64,000 nucleotides of DNA from Siphonodentalium dalli (lineage: Eukaryota; Mollusca; Scaphopoda; Gadilida; Siphonodentaliidae). Made by a program: the position numbers and the translations under genes. Of the stretch, positions 23,864 to 33,418 are shown one piece after another (position 1 is the stretch's first letter; each line of letters opens with the position of its first letter). The notes below the pieces were generated by a model. The model was not told where the DNA came from. It searched no databases and worked only from the letters and a program-made list of their open reading frames with translations. The DNA is taken from the NCBI GenBank assembly GCA_032622095.1, contig CP136066.1, positions 174,779,164 through 174,843,163 on the forward strand, in the 5' to 3' direction.

Positions 23864-25201
23864 TGTAATTCTGCTGTGGTTAAGCAGTCCATTATTTAGG
23901 GGCATACCTGTATGTAGGCCTATCAGTGGATGAATAGTCTGCCGGAGAAGTACTGTGTAGACAGGTCTTGTCGGTAGAGAGTCAGACGAGAAGTGTAGGC
24001 TCGGCTATTAAAACATAGTAATGCGATAGCGAACATCAAACGAGTCTGCGCACGCATATCTGTCAAAAGGATACAATAGCAGTCATTGGTCAATTTACCC
24101 CCGGTGTCAGCTCAGTACCCAATCGGGACGAAGCCGAAGGTCAACTCATTTTTTTTTGCTCATTATAGTACGTCACTTGGACATTTTATCAGTTTATCAC
24201 GTGATCACTAAATGTGGCAATCGGGTATCCACCGATGCCTGCAATTTATTATTTATAATAATTGGACTCATTGATCTCACGTAAATAATACTCTTAGTTG
24301 TTCCAATAAAATAGTTATCAAATTCGATCACCAATAGATTTGACTGTGGAATATAATGACCTTTAACTTATTTATCGATCTATGTTAGAACATGGTCTTA
24401 ACAAAAAACTTGACCATAACAAAAAATTACCTTACATTTATGCATGAATCTAATTAGACCATACGTAAATATTGTCAGCTTATCGTCTGATGAGCAAATC
24501 CGATGTTTATCAAAAATAGTACAACTTCCAGTTGGTAATTACTCTTACGAATGAAGAGCGTTGAACATATACGAAATTACTACACGAATGAACTGAAATT
24601 TATATTTTCACATCTTACCAACAACAGATATAGACATAGTCATAGTGTTATACTATCTTACATGTACCCATGCTATGACATCATTCGAAGGGGCAATACA
24701 CTCAAGGAGTTAAAGTGACACGAAACAAGGGACGTGATGTAATATTGGTGTTTGAATCTTAAAGGAACACAAGACACTCTAAAGGGACACTCATTATGAA
24801 TGAATGTTAACAATACAAGCGCACGAATGAAGAGCGTTGAACATATACAAAATTACTACACGAATGAATTGAACCTTGAAATTTATATTTCACATCTTAC
24901 CAACAACAGCTACAGGCATTATCATAGGGTTATACTGTCTTGCATATACACACGCTATGACATCATTAAAGGCGGACAATCCACTCACGGTGTGACAACA
25001 GATACAGACATAGGCATAGTGTTATACAGTCTTCTATGTACCAATGCTATGACATAATTAAAGGGGGATAATACACGCACGGTGTGGAATGTTAAAGTGA
25101 CACGTGGTAAGGGACGTGATGTAATATTGGTGAAACCCCCTCCCCAACTTATAGATATATAACGAAGACGAGAATAACATGTTGATGAAGTTTATTGAAA
25201 T

Positions 25202-25771
25202 TTAATCATTGTCTGAATCTTCGACCGTTAGATTTACTTCTAAGAGTTTCTTGAATTTTCTCATCGCTTCATCTGCAGCCCATTCATTATTATATCCGTG
25301 TTTGGTCAGTTTGACCATTTTCTTCATGATCATGGTATGTATGCGTGATGTTTTCAATCGATACTGGTATTCTATTAATCGTCTATAACTTTTGAGAAAC
25401 AGAGCAAACTCTGTGTCGATGGTATCCTCTTTTCCCGACATGCTCTCATCTCCCGAAATGCTCTCTTCTTCTTTCACATCATTGGTGACGCGTTTCATCA
25501 TACTTTTGAATGTGTCCATCTCGTTGACACATCGCGCAGCTTTCTTAAGACCGAATACCGTTCTACTACCGACGACATTACCATCTTCTGAATCTGATAG
25601 CGTTCCCCGTTCATCTTCATCTGAATCTAGAACCGCTTCGTCAGATTCATCGGTATCTTCTCCGAAGAGAGTTGGTTTTGTCTCGGACATAACTCCGTGT
25701 TTAATCTGTTTATGTCTTTGTAGATTGTAGTTCGTCGATAAAATAATGCCACATAAATCACACCCGTGCAT
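25202..25771 (-). CDS. C2H2-finger acidic protein, left-arm copy (ORF3)
   Basis: 189 residues. The N terminus is a single C2H2 zinc finger (CDLCGIILSTNYNLQRHKQIKH). It is followed by an acidic Ser/Asp/Glu linker (about residues 35-70, containing DEDERGTLSDSED), a second acidic patch near 100-115 and a C-terminal charged, probably helical segment ending ...KLLEVNLTVEDSDND. A single finger plus an acidic middle suggests a nucleic-acid-binding regulatory protein. Its start codon overlaps the end of ORF2 by 14 nt and an AATAAA (25,191-25,196 on this strand) follows directly. It differs from the right-arm copy at residue ~112 (Met versus Ile). The architecture recalls proteins encoded by Maverick/Polinton-type elements of marine invertebrates, but that is memory, unverified. 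Confidence 0.6.
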   Translation of the reverse strand: MHGCDLCGIILSTNYNLQRHKQIKHGVMSETKPTLFGEDTDESDEAVLDSDEDERGTLSDSEDGNVVGSRTVFGLKKAARCVNEMDTFKSMMKRVTNDVKEEESISGDESMSGKEDTIDTEFALFLKSYRRLIEYQYRLKTSRIHTMIMKKMVKLTKHGYNNEWAADEAMRKFKKLLEVNLTVEDSDND

Positions 25772-25952
25772 TATCGCGAATTATTGGAAGAACCATCACT
25801 CTTATAAGTAGCGATAAAAAGTGAGAATAAGGTGTGGTATACAACCGTCGCGCTAAGAGTACGTTCGTCCCGGGGCTAGGGTATAGATATTTGACCGCCG
25901 GTGATTCAATTAATGCCAATTTATCAGTATGGTACTCTATGTATTCATTCAT
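25758..25952 (-). CDS. Small ORF between ORF1 and ORF3, left-arm copy (ORF2)
   Basis: 64 codons (MNEYIEYHTDKLALIES..., later YLYPSPGTNVLLARRLY, ending LPIIRDNARV). It starts 7 bp after the ORF1 stop and its last 14 nt overlap the start of ORF3 in another frame. The middle is moderately hydrophobic but short of a clear membrane segment. No domain recognised. It may be a genuine small protein or merely the leader between two genes. One residue differs from the right arm (SH versus SL in PYS-F). Confidence 0.4.
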   Translation of the reverse strand: MNEYIEYHTDKLALIESPAVKYLYPSPGTNVLLARRLYTTPYSHFLSLLIRVMVLPIIRDNARV

Positions 25953-25959
25953 GATTTGG

Positions 25960-26265
25960 CTAATCGTATGACACTGGTCTTTTCATTTTCTTCTTATTAT
26001 TAGACAAACCTCCAACAGACACTCTCTTGCTGGTTTGTTTGGACGCTTTACGTGTGTTTGTCAACTTATTTGCTGCAACTTCGGCCTTAGCCATTTCAAT
26101 CGCTTGAACGATGGGTGTCACCACGTTAATATGTGGTTTTAGAACGTCTTCTTCACTATCACTAGTTTTAGTTCTGTCAATAAAGTATCGACCCTGATTA
26201 TCTGGTATTAACTTCCCATCAACCATATCTCTGAAATGTTTTCTCCACATTTCAAGATCTGCTGG

Positions 26266-26308
<43 letters not shown>

Positions 26309-26349
26309 AGCGGAGGTAGCATCACCAAATTACCCTCGGGGGACCTCAT
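25960..26349 (-). CDS. PolyQ/basic protein, left-arm copy (ORF1)
   Basis: About 129 residues from the Met of MRSPEGNLVMLPPL. A polyglutamine tract (CAA codons) follows, then PADLEMWRKHFRDMVDGKLI, GRYFIDRTKTSDSEED and a Lys/Arg-rich C terminus ending KKKMKRPVSYD that could be a nuclear localisation signal. An upstream Met at 26,433 extends the frame through direct repeat A and low-complexity DNA, so I prefer the internal start. The polyQ run is two codons shorter than in the right arm. W..HF..M..GK followed by G.Y.I is a motif I loosely associate with uncharacterised proteins of Maverick/Polinton-like elements; the function is unknown. Confidence 0.55.
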
Positions 26350-26354
26350 TCTGT

Positions 26355-26410
26355 CATCTAAAAATAGAATCTTTGGGTCTAAAATTGGTTGTACTAAAAT
26401 ATTCCCAAAA
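26355..26410 (+). repeat. Direct repeat A, left arm inner copy
   Basis: Same ~56-bp block and orientation as 21,862-21,917, with one base fewer in a G run. It lies immediately beyond the N terminus of ORF1. Confidence 0.85.
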
Positions 26411-26475
26411 ACCCAAAACTTCAAAAATTTCAAAAAACTTCAAAAATTTCAAAAAACTTCAAAAATTTCAAAAAC

Positions 26476-26526
26476 TTAGTAAAATACTGCAATGCCTCCG
26501 CCGCCGCCGCCGCCGCCGCCGCCGTT
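26476..26526. other. Palindrome centre with (CCG)n
   Basis: The only stretch without a mirror partner. It contains agtaaaatactgcaatgcct and then eight CCG/GCC triplets. Its flanks are (TTTTTGAAG)n-like low complexity of unequal length (about 60 bp on the left, 125 bp on the right). Confidence 0.8.
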
Positions 26527-26658
26527 GAAGTTTTTGAAATTTTGAAAGTTTTTTGAAATTTTTGAAGTTTTTGAAATTTTTGAAATTTTTGAAGTTTTTG
26601 AAATTTTTGAAGTTTTTTGAAATTTTTGAAGTTTTTTGAAATTTTTGAAGTTTTGGGT

Positions 26659-26714
26659 TTTTGGGAATATTTTAGTACAACCAATTTTAGACCCAAAGAT
26701 TCTATTTTTAGATG
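26659..26714 (-). repeat. Direct repeat A, right arm inner copy
   Basis: Reverse complement of the left-arm inner copy. It ends two nucleotides before the ACAGAATGAGG that holds the preferred ORF1 start codon. Confidence 0.85.
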
Positions 26715-26719
26715 ACAGA

Positions 26720-26760
26720 ATGAGGTCCCCCGAGGGTAATTTGGTGATGCTACCTCCGCT

Positions 26761-26809
<49 letters not shown>

Positions 26810-27115
26810 CCAGCAGATCTTGAAATGTGGAGAAAACATTTCAGAGATATGGTTGATGGGAAGTTAATACCAGATAATCAGGGTCGATACTTTATTGACA
26901 GAACTAAAACTAGTGATAGTGAAGAAGACGTTCTAAAACCACATATTAACGTGGTGACACCCATCGTTCAAGCGATTGAAATGGCTAAGGCCGAAGTTGC
27001 AGCAAATAAGTTGACAAACACACGTAAAGCGTCCAAACAAACCAGCAAGAGAGTGTCTGTTGGAGGTTTGTCTAATAATAAGAAGAAAATGAAAAGACCA
27101 GTGTCATACGATTAG
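26720..27115 (+). CDS. PolyQ/basic protein, right-arm copy (ORF1)
   Basis: About 131 residues, identical in design to the left copy: MRSPEGNLVMLPPL, an expanded CAA-encoded polyQ tract (two Q more than on the left), PADLEMWRKHFRDMVDGKLI, then a basic tail KKKMKRPVSYD. The frame opens earlier, at 26,636, through repeat A. The start at 26,720 is chosen because everything before it is repeat and low-complexity sequence. It is the first of three same-strand ORFs reading away from the palindrome centre. Confidence 0.55.
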
Positions 27116-27122
27116 CCAAATC

Positions 27123-27317
27123 ATGAATGAATACATAGAGTACCATACTGATAAATTGGCATTAATTGAATCACCGGCGGTCAAATATCTATACCCTAGC
27201 CCCGGGACGAACGTACTCTTAGCGCGACGGTTGTATACCACACCTTATTCTCTCTTTTTATCGCTACTTATAAGAGTGATGGTTCTTCCAATAATTCGCG
27301 ATAATGCACGGGTGTGA
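27123..27317 (+). CDS. Small ORF, right-arm copy (ORF2)
   Basis: 64 codons, beginning 7 bp after the ORF1 stop and overlapping ORF3 by 14 nt. It matches the left-arm copy except for a Leu in place of His. No recognisable domain. The CTTCCAATAATTCGCGATAA motif near its end is repeated at about 30,687 (right arm) in a different context, so the motif may be regulatory. Confidence 0.4.
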   Translation: MNEYIEYHTDKLALIESPAVKYLYPSPGTNVLLARRLYTTPYSLFLSLLIRVMVLPIIRDNARV

Positions 27318-27873
27318 TTTATGTGGCATTATTTTATCGACGAACTACAATCTACAAAGACATAAACAGATTAAACACGGAGTTATGTCCGAGACAAAAC
27401 CAACTCTCTTCGGAGAAGATACCGATGAATCTGACGAAGCGGTTCTAGATTCAGATGAAGATGAACGGGGAACGCTATCAGATTCAGAAGATGGTAATGT
27501 CGTCGGTAGTAGAACGGTATTCGGTCTTAAGAAAGCTGCGCGATGTGTCAACGAGATGGACACATTCAAAAGTATGATGAAACGCGTCACCAATGATGTG
27601 AAAGAAGAAGAGAGCATTTCGGGAGATGAGAGCATATCGGGAAAAGAGGATACCATCGACACAGAGTTTGCTCTGTTTCTCAAAAGTTATAGACGATTAA
27701 TAGAATACCAGTATCGATTGAAAACATCACGCATACATACCATGATCATGAAGAAAATGGTCAAACTGACCAAACACGGATATAATAATGAATGGGCTGC
27801 AGATGAAGCGATGAGAAAATTCAAGAAACTCTTAGAAGTAAATCTAACGGTCGAAGATTCAGACAATGATTAA
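27304..27873 (+). CDS. C2H2-finger acidic protein, right-arm copy (ORF3)
   Basis: 189 residues with an N-terminal C2H2 finger (CDLCGIILSTNYNLQRHKQ), an acidic central linker rich in DSDEDE/SDSED, and a charged C-terminal helical region around RRLIEYQYRLKTSRIHTMIM and NNEWAADEAMRKFKKLL. Both arm copies are intact, with near-zero divergence, so this does not look like an old pseudogene. It shares its end with an AATAAA at 27,879-27,884, probably the polyadenylation signal of the three-ORF cluster. Confidence 0.6.
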   Translation: MHGCDLCGIILSTNYNLQRHKQIKHGVMSETKPTLFGEDTDESDEAVLDSDEDERGTLSDSEDGNVVGSRTVFGLKKAARCVNEMDTFKSMMKRVTNDVKEEESISGDESISGKEDTIDTEFALFLKSYRRLIEYQYRLKTSRIHTMIMKKMVKLTKHGYNNEWAADEAMRKFKKLLEVNLTVEDSDND

Positions 27874-27878
27874 ATTTC

Positions 27879-27884
27879 AATAAA
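27879..27884 (+). terminator. AATAAA polyadenylation signal of the ORF1-3 cluster
   Basis: It lies 6 nt after the ORF3 stop codon. The mirrored signal is at 25,191-25,196. No other AATAAA follows ORF1 or ORF2, consistent with one transcript. Confidence 0.55.
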
Positions 27885-28017
27885 CTTCATCAACATGTTA
27901 TTCTCGTCTTCGTTATATATCTATAAGTTGGGGAGGGGGTTTCACCAATATTACATCACGTCCCTTACCACGTGTCACTTTAACATTCCACACCGTGCGT
28001 GTATTATCCCCCTTTAA

Positions 28018-30290
28018 TTATGTCATAGCATTGGTACATAGAAGACTGTATAACACTATGCCTATGTCTGTATCTGTTGTCACACCGTGAGTGGATTGTC
28101 CGCCTTTAATGATGTCATAGCGTGTGTATATGCAAGACAGTATAACCCTATGATAATGCCTGTAGCTGTTGTTGGTAAGATGTGAAATATAAATTTCAAG
28201 GTTCAATTCATTCGTGTAGTAATTTTGTATATGTTCAACGCTCTTCATTCGTGCGCTTGTATTGTTAACATTCATTCATAATGAGTGTCCCTTTAGAGTG
28301 TCTTGTGTTCCTTTAAGATTCAAACACCAATATTACATCACGTCCCTTGTTTCGTGTCACTTTAACTCCTTGAGTGTATTGCCCCTTCGAATGATGTCAT
28401 AGCATGGGTACATGTAAGATAGTATAACACTATGACTATGTCTATATCTGTTGTTGGTAAGATGTGAAAATATAAATTTCAGTTCATTCGTGTAGTAATT
28501 TCGTATATGTTCAACGCTCTTCATTCGTAAGAGTAATTACCAACTGGAAGTTGTACTATTTTTGATAAACATCGGATTTGCTCATCAGACGATAAGCTGA
28601 CAATATTTACGTAAGGTCTAATTAGATTCATGCATAAATGTAAGGTAATTTTTTGTTATGGTCAAGTTTTTTGTTAAGACCATGTTCTAACATAGATCGA
28701 TAAATAAGTTAAAGGTCATTATATTCCACAGTCAAATCTATTGGTGATCGAATTTGATAACTATTTTATTGGAACAACTAAGAGTATTATTTACGTGAGA
28801 TCAATGAGTCCAATTATTATAAATAATAAATTGCAGGCATCGGTGGATACCCGATTGCCACATTTAGTGATCACGTGATAAACTGATAAAATGTCCAAGT
28901 GACGTACTATAATGAGCAAAAAAAAATGAGTTGACCTTCGGCTTCGTCCCGATTGGGTACTGAGCTGACACCGGGGGTAAATTGACCAATGACTGCTATT
29001 GTATCCTTTTGACAGATATGCGTGCGCAGACTCGTTTGATGTTCGCTATCGCATTACTATGTTTTAATAGCCGAGCCTACACTTCTCGTCTGACTCTCTT
29101 ACCGACAAGACCTGTCTACACAGTACTTCTCCGGCAGACTATTCATCCACTGATAGGCCTACATACAGGTATGCCCCTAAATAATGGACTGCTTAACCAC
29201 AGCAGAATTACATTTTTTTGCTCATTTGCTCATTTTTTTGCTCATTTGCTCATTTTTTTTGCTCATTTGCTCATTTTTATTGCTCATTTGCTCATTTTTT
29301 TGCTCATTTGCTCATTTTTTTTGCTCATTTGTTCATTTTTATTGCTCATTTGCTCATTTTTTTTGCTCATTTGCTCATTTTTATTGCTCATTTGCTCATT
29401 TTCTGGCTCATTTACTCATTTTCTTGCTCAATTGCTCATTTTTTTGCTCATTTTTTTGCTCATTTTTCTTGCTCATTTGCTCATTTGCTCATTTTCTTGC
29501 TCATTTGCTCATTTTCTTGCTCATTTGCTCATTTTCTTGCTCAATTGCTCATTTTCTTGCTCATTTGCTCATTTTTTTGCTCATTTGTTCATTTTTATTG
29601 CTCATTTGCTCATTTTCTTGCTCATTTGCTCATTTTCTTGCTCATTTGCTCATTTACTTGCTCATTTGCTCATTTTCTTGCTCATTTGCTCATTTACTTG
29701 CTCATTTGCTCATTTTTTTGATCATTTGCTCATTTTTTTGCTCATTTGCTCATTGATTGGTGCATACTCAAGAGTCATAGACCTAACATCCAATGTACGT
29801 TAATGGTGTCATAGCGTGGGTACATAGAAGACTGTATAACACTATGCCTATGTCCGTATCTGTTGTCACACCGTGAGTGGATTGTCCACCTTTAATGATG
29901 TCATAGCGTGTGTACATGCAAGACAGTATAATACTATGATTATGTCTGTAGCTGTTGTTGGTAAGATGTGAAATATAAATTTCAAGGTTCAATTCATTCG
30001 TGTAGTAATTTCGTATATGTTCAACGCTCTTCATTCGTGCGCTTGTATTGTTAACATTCATTCATAATGAGTGTCCCTTTAGATCGATAAATAAGTTATA
30101 GGTCATTACATTCCACAGTCAAATCTATTGGTGATCGAATTTGATAACTATTTTATTGGAACAACTAAGAGTATTATTCACGTGAGATCAATGAGTCCAA
30201 TTATTATAAATAATATATTGCAGGCATCGGAGGATACCCGATTGCCACATTTAGTGATCACGTGATAAACTGATAAAATGTCCAAAGCGT
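28018..30290 (-). repeat. Internal arm repeats, right arm (mirror of 22.8-25.06 kb)
   Basis: Mirror images of the R1 repeat pieces (28,018-28,300, 28,355-28,530, 28,680-28,900 and 29,783-30,290), with the minisatellite in between. The 85-92-codon frame is retained here as well. Confidence 0.75.
29217..29756 (+). repeat. GCTCATTT minisatellite, right arm
   Basis: Mirror of 23,331-23,863 with a slightly different unit order. The 273-codon ORF through it, with an apparent hydrophobic repeat, is an artefact of the unit. Confidence 0.9.
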
Positions 30291-31169
30291 AAGTATGAAT
30301 GTGGGGCGATAAGTGGTTATTACGTAATGTTGTTATAACAATGACACCGAATCAATTTCTATTATTGAGTGACCTGGTCGTATGCATGTTTTGGATAACT
30401 AATTATCGTGTGAATGACACAGTTTATCAACCTTAATTGATACTAACCCGTTTGTTCAGACATTAAATCGATATGTTTTCTGAATAGCATATAACTGTGA
30501 ACGGGGAAATAATATAATTCATTTGGTAAAGCAAAGGTGTGAAAGACACATTGTTACCACCAATGTCGCGTGTGTGATTGCGTGTACATAATATGTTCCA
30601 TCGAATATGACAATTCATTCTGGGGGTTGTAATTTCACATTACAATTTTCGACCGTTAGTGATTCAACATAGTACATCTCAATACTTCCAATAATTCACG
30701 ATAATACACACCTGTCATATGGGATAGAGAGTGTAAAGAATAAACGCTCTTTATTATTTATGTAAAAGTAATGGTGTCTATTTTCAGGTATGACAATTAT
30801 ATGAACTGCGTCCGATAAAACACTGGAATGTATGCATTCATACCGATGGTCACAATGTCCAATAAAGCTATTTCTAAACATCGATTAATAATTTCATGAA
30901 AAATATTTGAACCAAAAAAATAACGAAAGATATTACGCGCAAATAATTTAACATTCGACATTTTTTAATATCGAGATTCTCAGAAACCGAAAACTCGTTA
31001 TAAATTTTTTATTTACACTTTTTTTTTTTAGAGAAATAATTTTGAGGGTTTTGAAATTTTTTCTTTTGAAATTTTGGGGTTTTAAAATTTTTTGGAAGTT
31101 TTGGGATTTTGAAATTCTTTGGAAAAAATAATTTTTGGAAGTTTTGAATTTTTTTTTGGGGTTTTGATA

Positions 31170-31226
31170 TTTTGGGAATATTTTAGTACAACCAATTTTA
31201 GACCCCAAATATTCTATTTTTAGATG
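31170..31226 (-). repeat. Direct repeat A, right arm outer copy
   Basis: The fourth copy of the ~56-bp block, with one substitution (AAATATTC versus AAAGATTC). The palindrome ends 33 bp further out. Confidence 0.85.
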
Positions 31227-31783
31227 TGAGGCGAACGAGGCATCTATTCTTCTTATATATAAATTCGTTGATACACACCATAGACCATATATTGGTAAAT
31301 ATATTATCTGATTATCATGAGTAAACAAGTATACATCCATTAAACGCGACATCGATGTATTATAATATTTATCAAAATGATTTGCTTTGTATGTATACAT
31401 GTACATGTATGATGATATGTAAAAGTGTCATATGTATTGTCTCTGTAATGTCTTTTATGATGACCAGAGTTACTATTAAAATTGAATTGTGGTGTCCATG
31501 TTGTGATGGGACAGTCACTTAATTCCACCTTGTCCATTCGCAGTGACGCCCAGCTAAAATATCGTTTCTTGACATTATTATTTAGTATCCAAAGATCAAA
31601 CATCATTCTAATTAAAAGACTCGGAATCCATATGGTATTTCTTTGCTTGTCATCATATATGATCACATTTCAAAAAAATGAACAGTAGACAATTCCAATG
31701 TCGGAGTATATTTCAGAATATAATCATAATTTTTCTTAATCAGCTTTCGAAGTGTATGTATTTCCTCAAAGTAATTAATTATC

Positions 31784-32745
31784 CCCCGCCAAATTGAAAA
31801 TTGCGGGTGATATAGGAATGGGTTCCGTCCGTCTGTCCTTCCGTCCGTCCGTCTGTCCGTCCCGAATTTGTAAGAGTCATAACATGAACAAATGTCAACG
31901 GATTTCAAAGATTTGTGGTATATGAATTCACCTGACCATTGCCTAGAATGAGTTCGTAAGCCAGGTCCGGCCGGTTATTTTTACTGACTGGAGTTATTGG
32001 ACTTTGTTTATTATTGTTGTCGAATTTACCAAATAGCAAATAGACGACGTCACAGGGCTCATTTCCACAAATCTCAACGGATTTCAAAGATATTAGGTAC
32101 ATGAGTTCACCTGACCATTACCTAGAATAAGTTCGCAAACCAGGTCCGGTCGGATATTTTTACCGGAGTTATTGGACTTTGTTTATTATTTTTGTCGAAT
32201 TTACCAAATAGCAAATAGACGACGTCACAGGGCTCATTTCCACAAATGTCAATGGATTTCAAAGATATTTGGTATATGAGTTCACATGACCAGTATCTAG
32301 AACGAGTTCGCAAACCAGGTCCGGCCGGATATGTTTAGCAGAGTTATTGGACTTTGTTTCTTTTTTTGTGTGCAAATGGACGACGTCACAGGACTCATTT
32401 CCACAAATGTCAACGGATTTCAAAGAATTTTGGTATGAGTTCACATGACCTGTGTCTATAACGAGTTCGTAAACCAGATCCGGCCGGATATTTTCAGCAG
32501 AGTTATTGGACTTTGTTTATTTTTTTGTGTGCAAATGAACGACGTCACAGGGCTTATTTCCACAAATGTCAACGGATTTCAAAGATGATTTTTGGTATAT
32601 GAGTTCACATGATCAATATCTAGAACGAGTTCGAAAACCAGGTCCGGCGGGTTATTTTTAGCAGAGTTATTGGACTTTGTTTATTATTTTTAGTGCAAAT
32701 GGATGATGTCACATGGCTAATTTCCACAAATGTCAGTCCTAAATG
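31784..32745 (+). repeat. Tandem repeat, ~155-178-bp units
   Basis: Five to six units, each with catttccacaaatgtcaacg, gatttcaaagat, atgagttcac, agttcgcaaaccaggtccgg, and gttattggactttgttta, then a gacgacgtcacagg block. The left edge has CCCCGCCAAATTG and (GTCC/GTCT)n. That CCCCGCC plus ggacggacgg edge is also seen at 5.0 kb. The 61-68-aa ORFs are repeat shadows. Confidence 0.85.
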
Positions 32746-33418
32746 AGTTGCCCAAGCCAGGCTTTTTGACAAAACCCCACCTCTTGTTGAGAATGCACTT
32801 CCCTAACTGCACATTTTGGCGGAGAACGCAAACTTTATAGAGAATGCACTTCCCCAACTGCACATTTCGGTGGGGGATACCGCCGTCTGCGACTGCTTGT
32901 TTCTTGTTGGAACACTGGTTGGAAGGGTCATATGTTCTATACAGGGGGTTGTTAGATTGGCAATGGAATTGGTGGGTTGTATATGTCGAGTCGATGCTGG
33001 TTGAGTCAAGATTTTTGGATTGAACTTTGTCTGAAATACACGGTGTTTTTATTGTAGAACATGCACAAAAACCTGGGGGTCTATCGCTATGTTTGTTTTA
33101 AATTTGCTTTCGGCATTTTTGGATTGGATAATAAACTGTTCACTTCACCGCGGCTATATGGATCTTATATACAATAAAAACGCTCATAATGTCGTGCAGC
33201 CGCCCTATATAAGGCAATAATTGGGTTGTCGAACTAATAAAGACGACCGATCGTTGTCCAACACACAACATCAGAATATACATCGCATGGCTTGTCGATA
33301 GAAATATGGAGGGTGTTTTGCTTGTGTATATCCGTGTATGTAAAACTCATGTTATAGTGTATCTCACCGCTGTTAATTATGTTAAACCGCTACATTTCTA
33401 TTAATGTATATTTCAAAG
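32746..33418. other. Non-coding, upstream of the GNAT copy B terminal exon
   Basis: A short direct repeat (gagaatgcacttcccc.aactgcacatttnggngg) occurs at about 32,790-32,820 and 32,840-32,872. A TATATAAGG at about 33,208 could be a TATA box, but no start codon context supports a promoter there. Confidence 0.35.

Larger units (their letters stand above)
21829..31259. repeat. ~9.4-kb giant palindrome (inverted duplication)
   Basis: The left arm (21,829 to about 26,475) and right arm (about 26,527 to 31,259) are reverse complements at well above 99% by eye. Paired positions sum to 53,088 in the outer part, 53,075 inside the minisatellite and 53,069 inside the polyQ tract, so only small indels separate the arms. 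Isolated substitutions exist, for example near 21,880/31,208 and 24,469/28,616. The centre is an ATCTGC-like unique stretch plus eight CCG/GCC triplets. Flanking DNA on the two sides differs. Arms carry, from the centre out: a low-complexity (TTTTTGAAG)n block, direct repeat A, three compact ORFs, diverged internal repeats, a GCTCATTT minisatellite, more repeats, and repeat A again. Confidence 0.95.

Noticed and set aside
23285-23905. Long ORFs (163-206 codons; 273 codons in the mirrored arm at 28,982-29,803) that look like a membrane-protein repeat
   Set aside because: They read through the GCTCATTT minisatellite in several frames at once; composition explains the openness and hydrophobicity.
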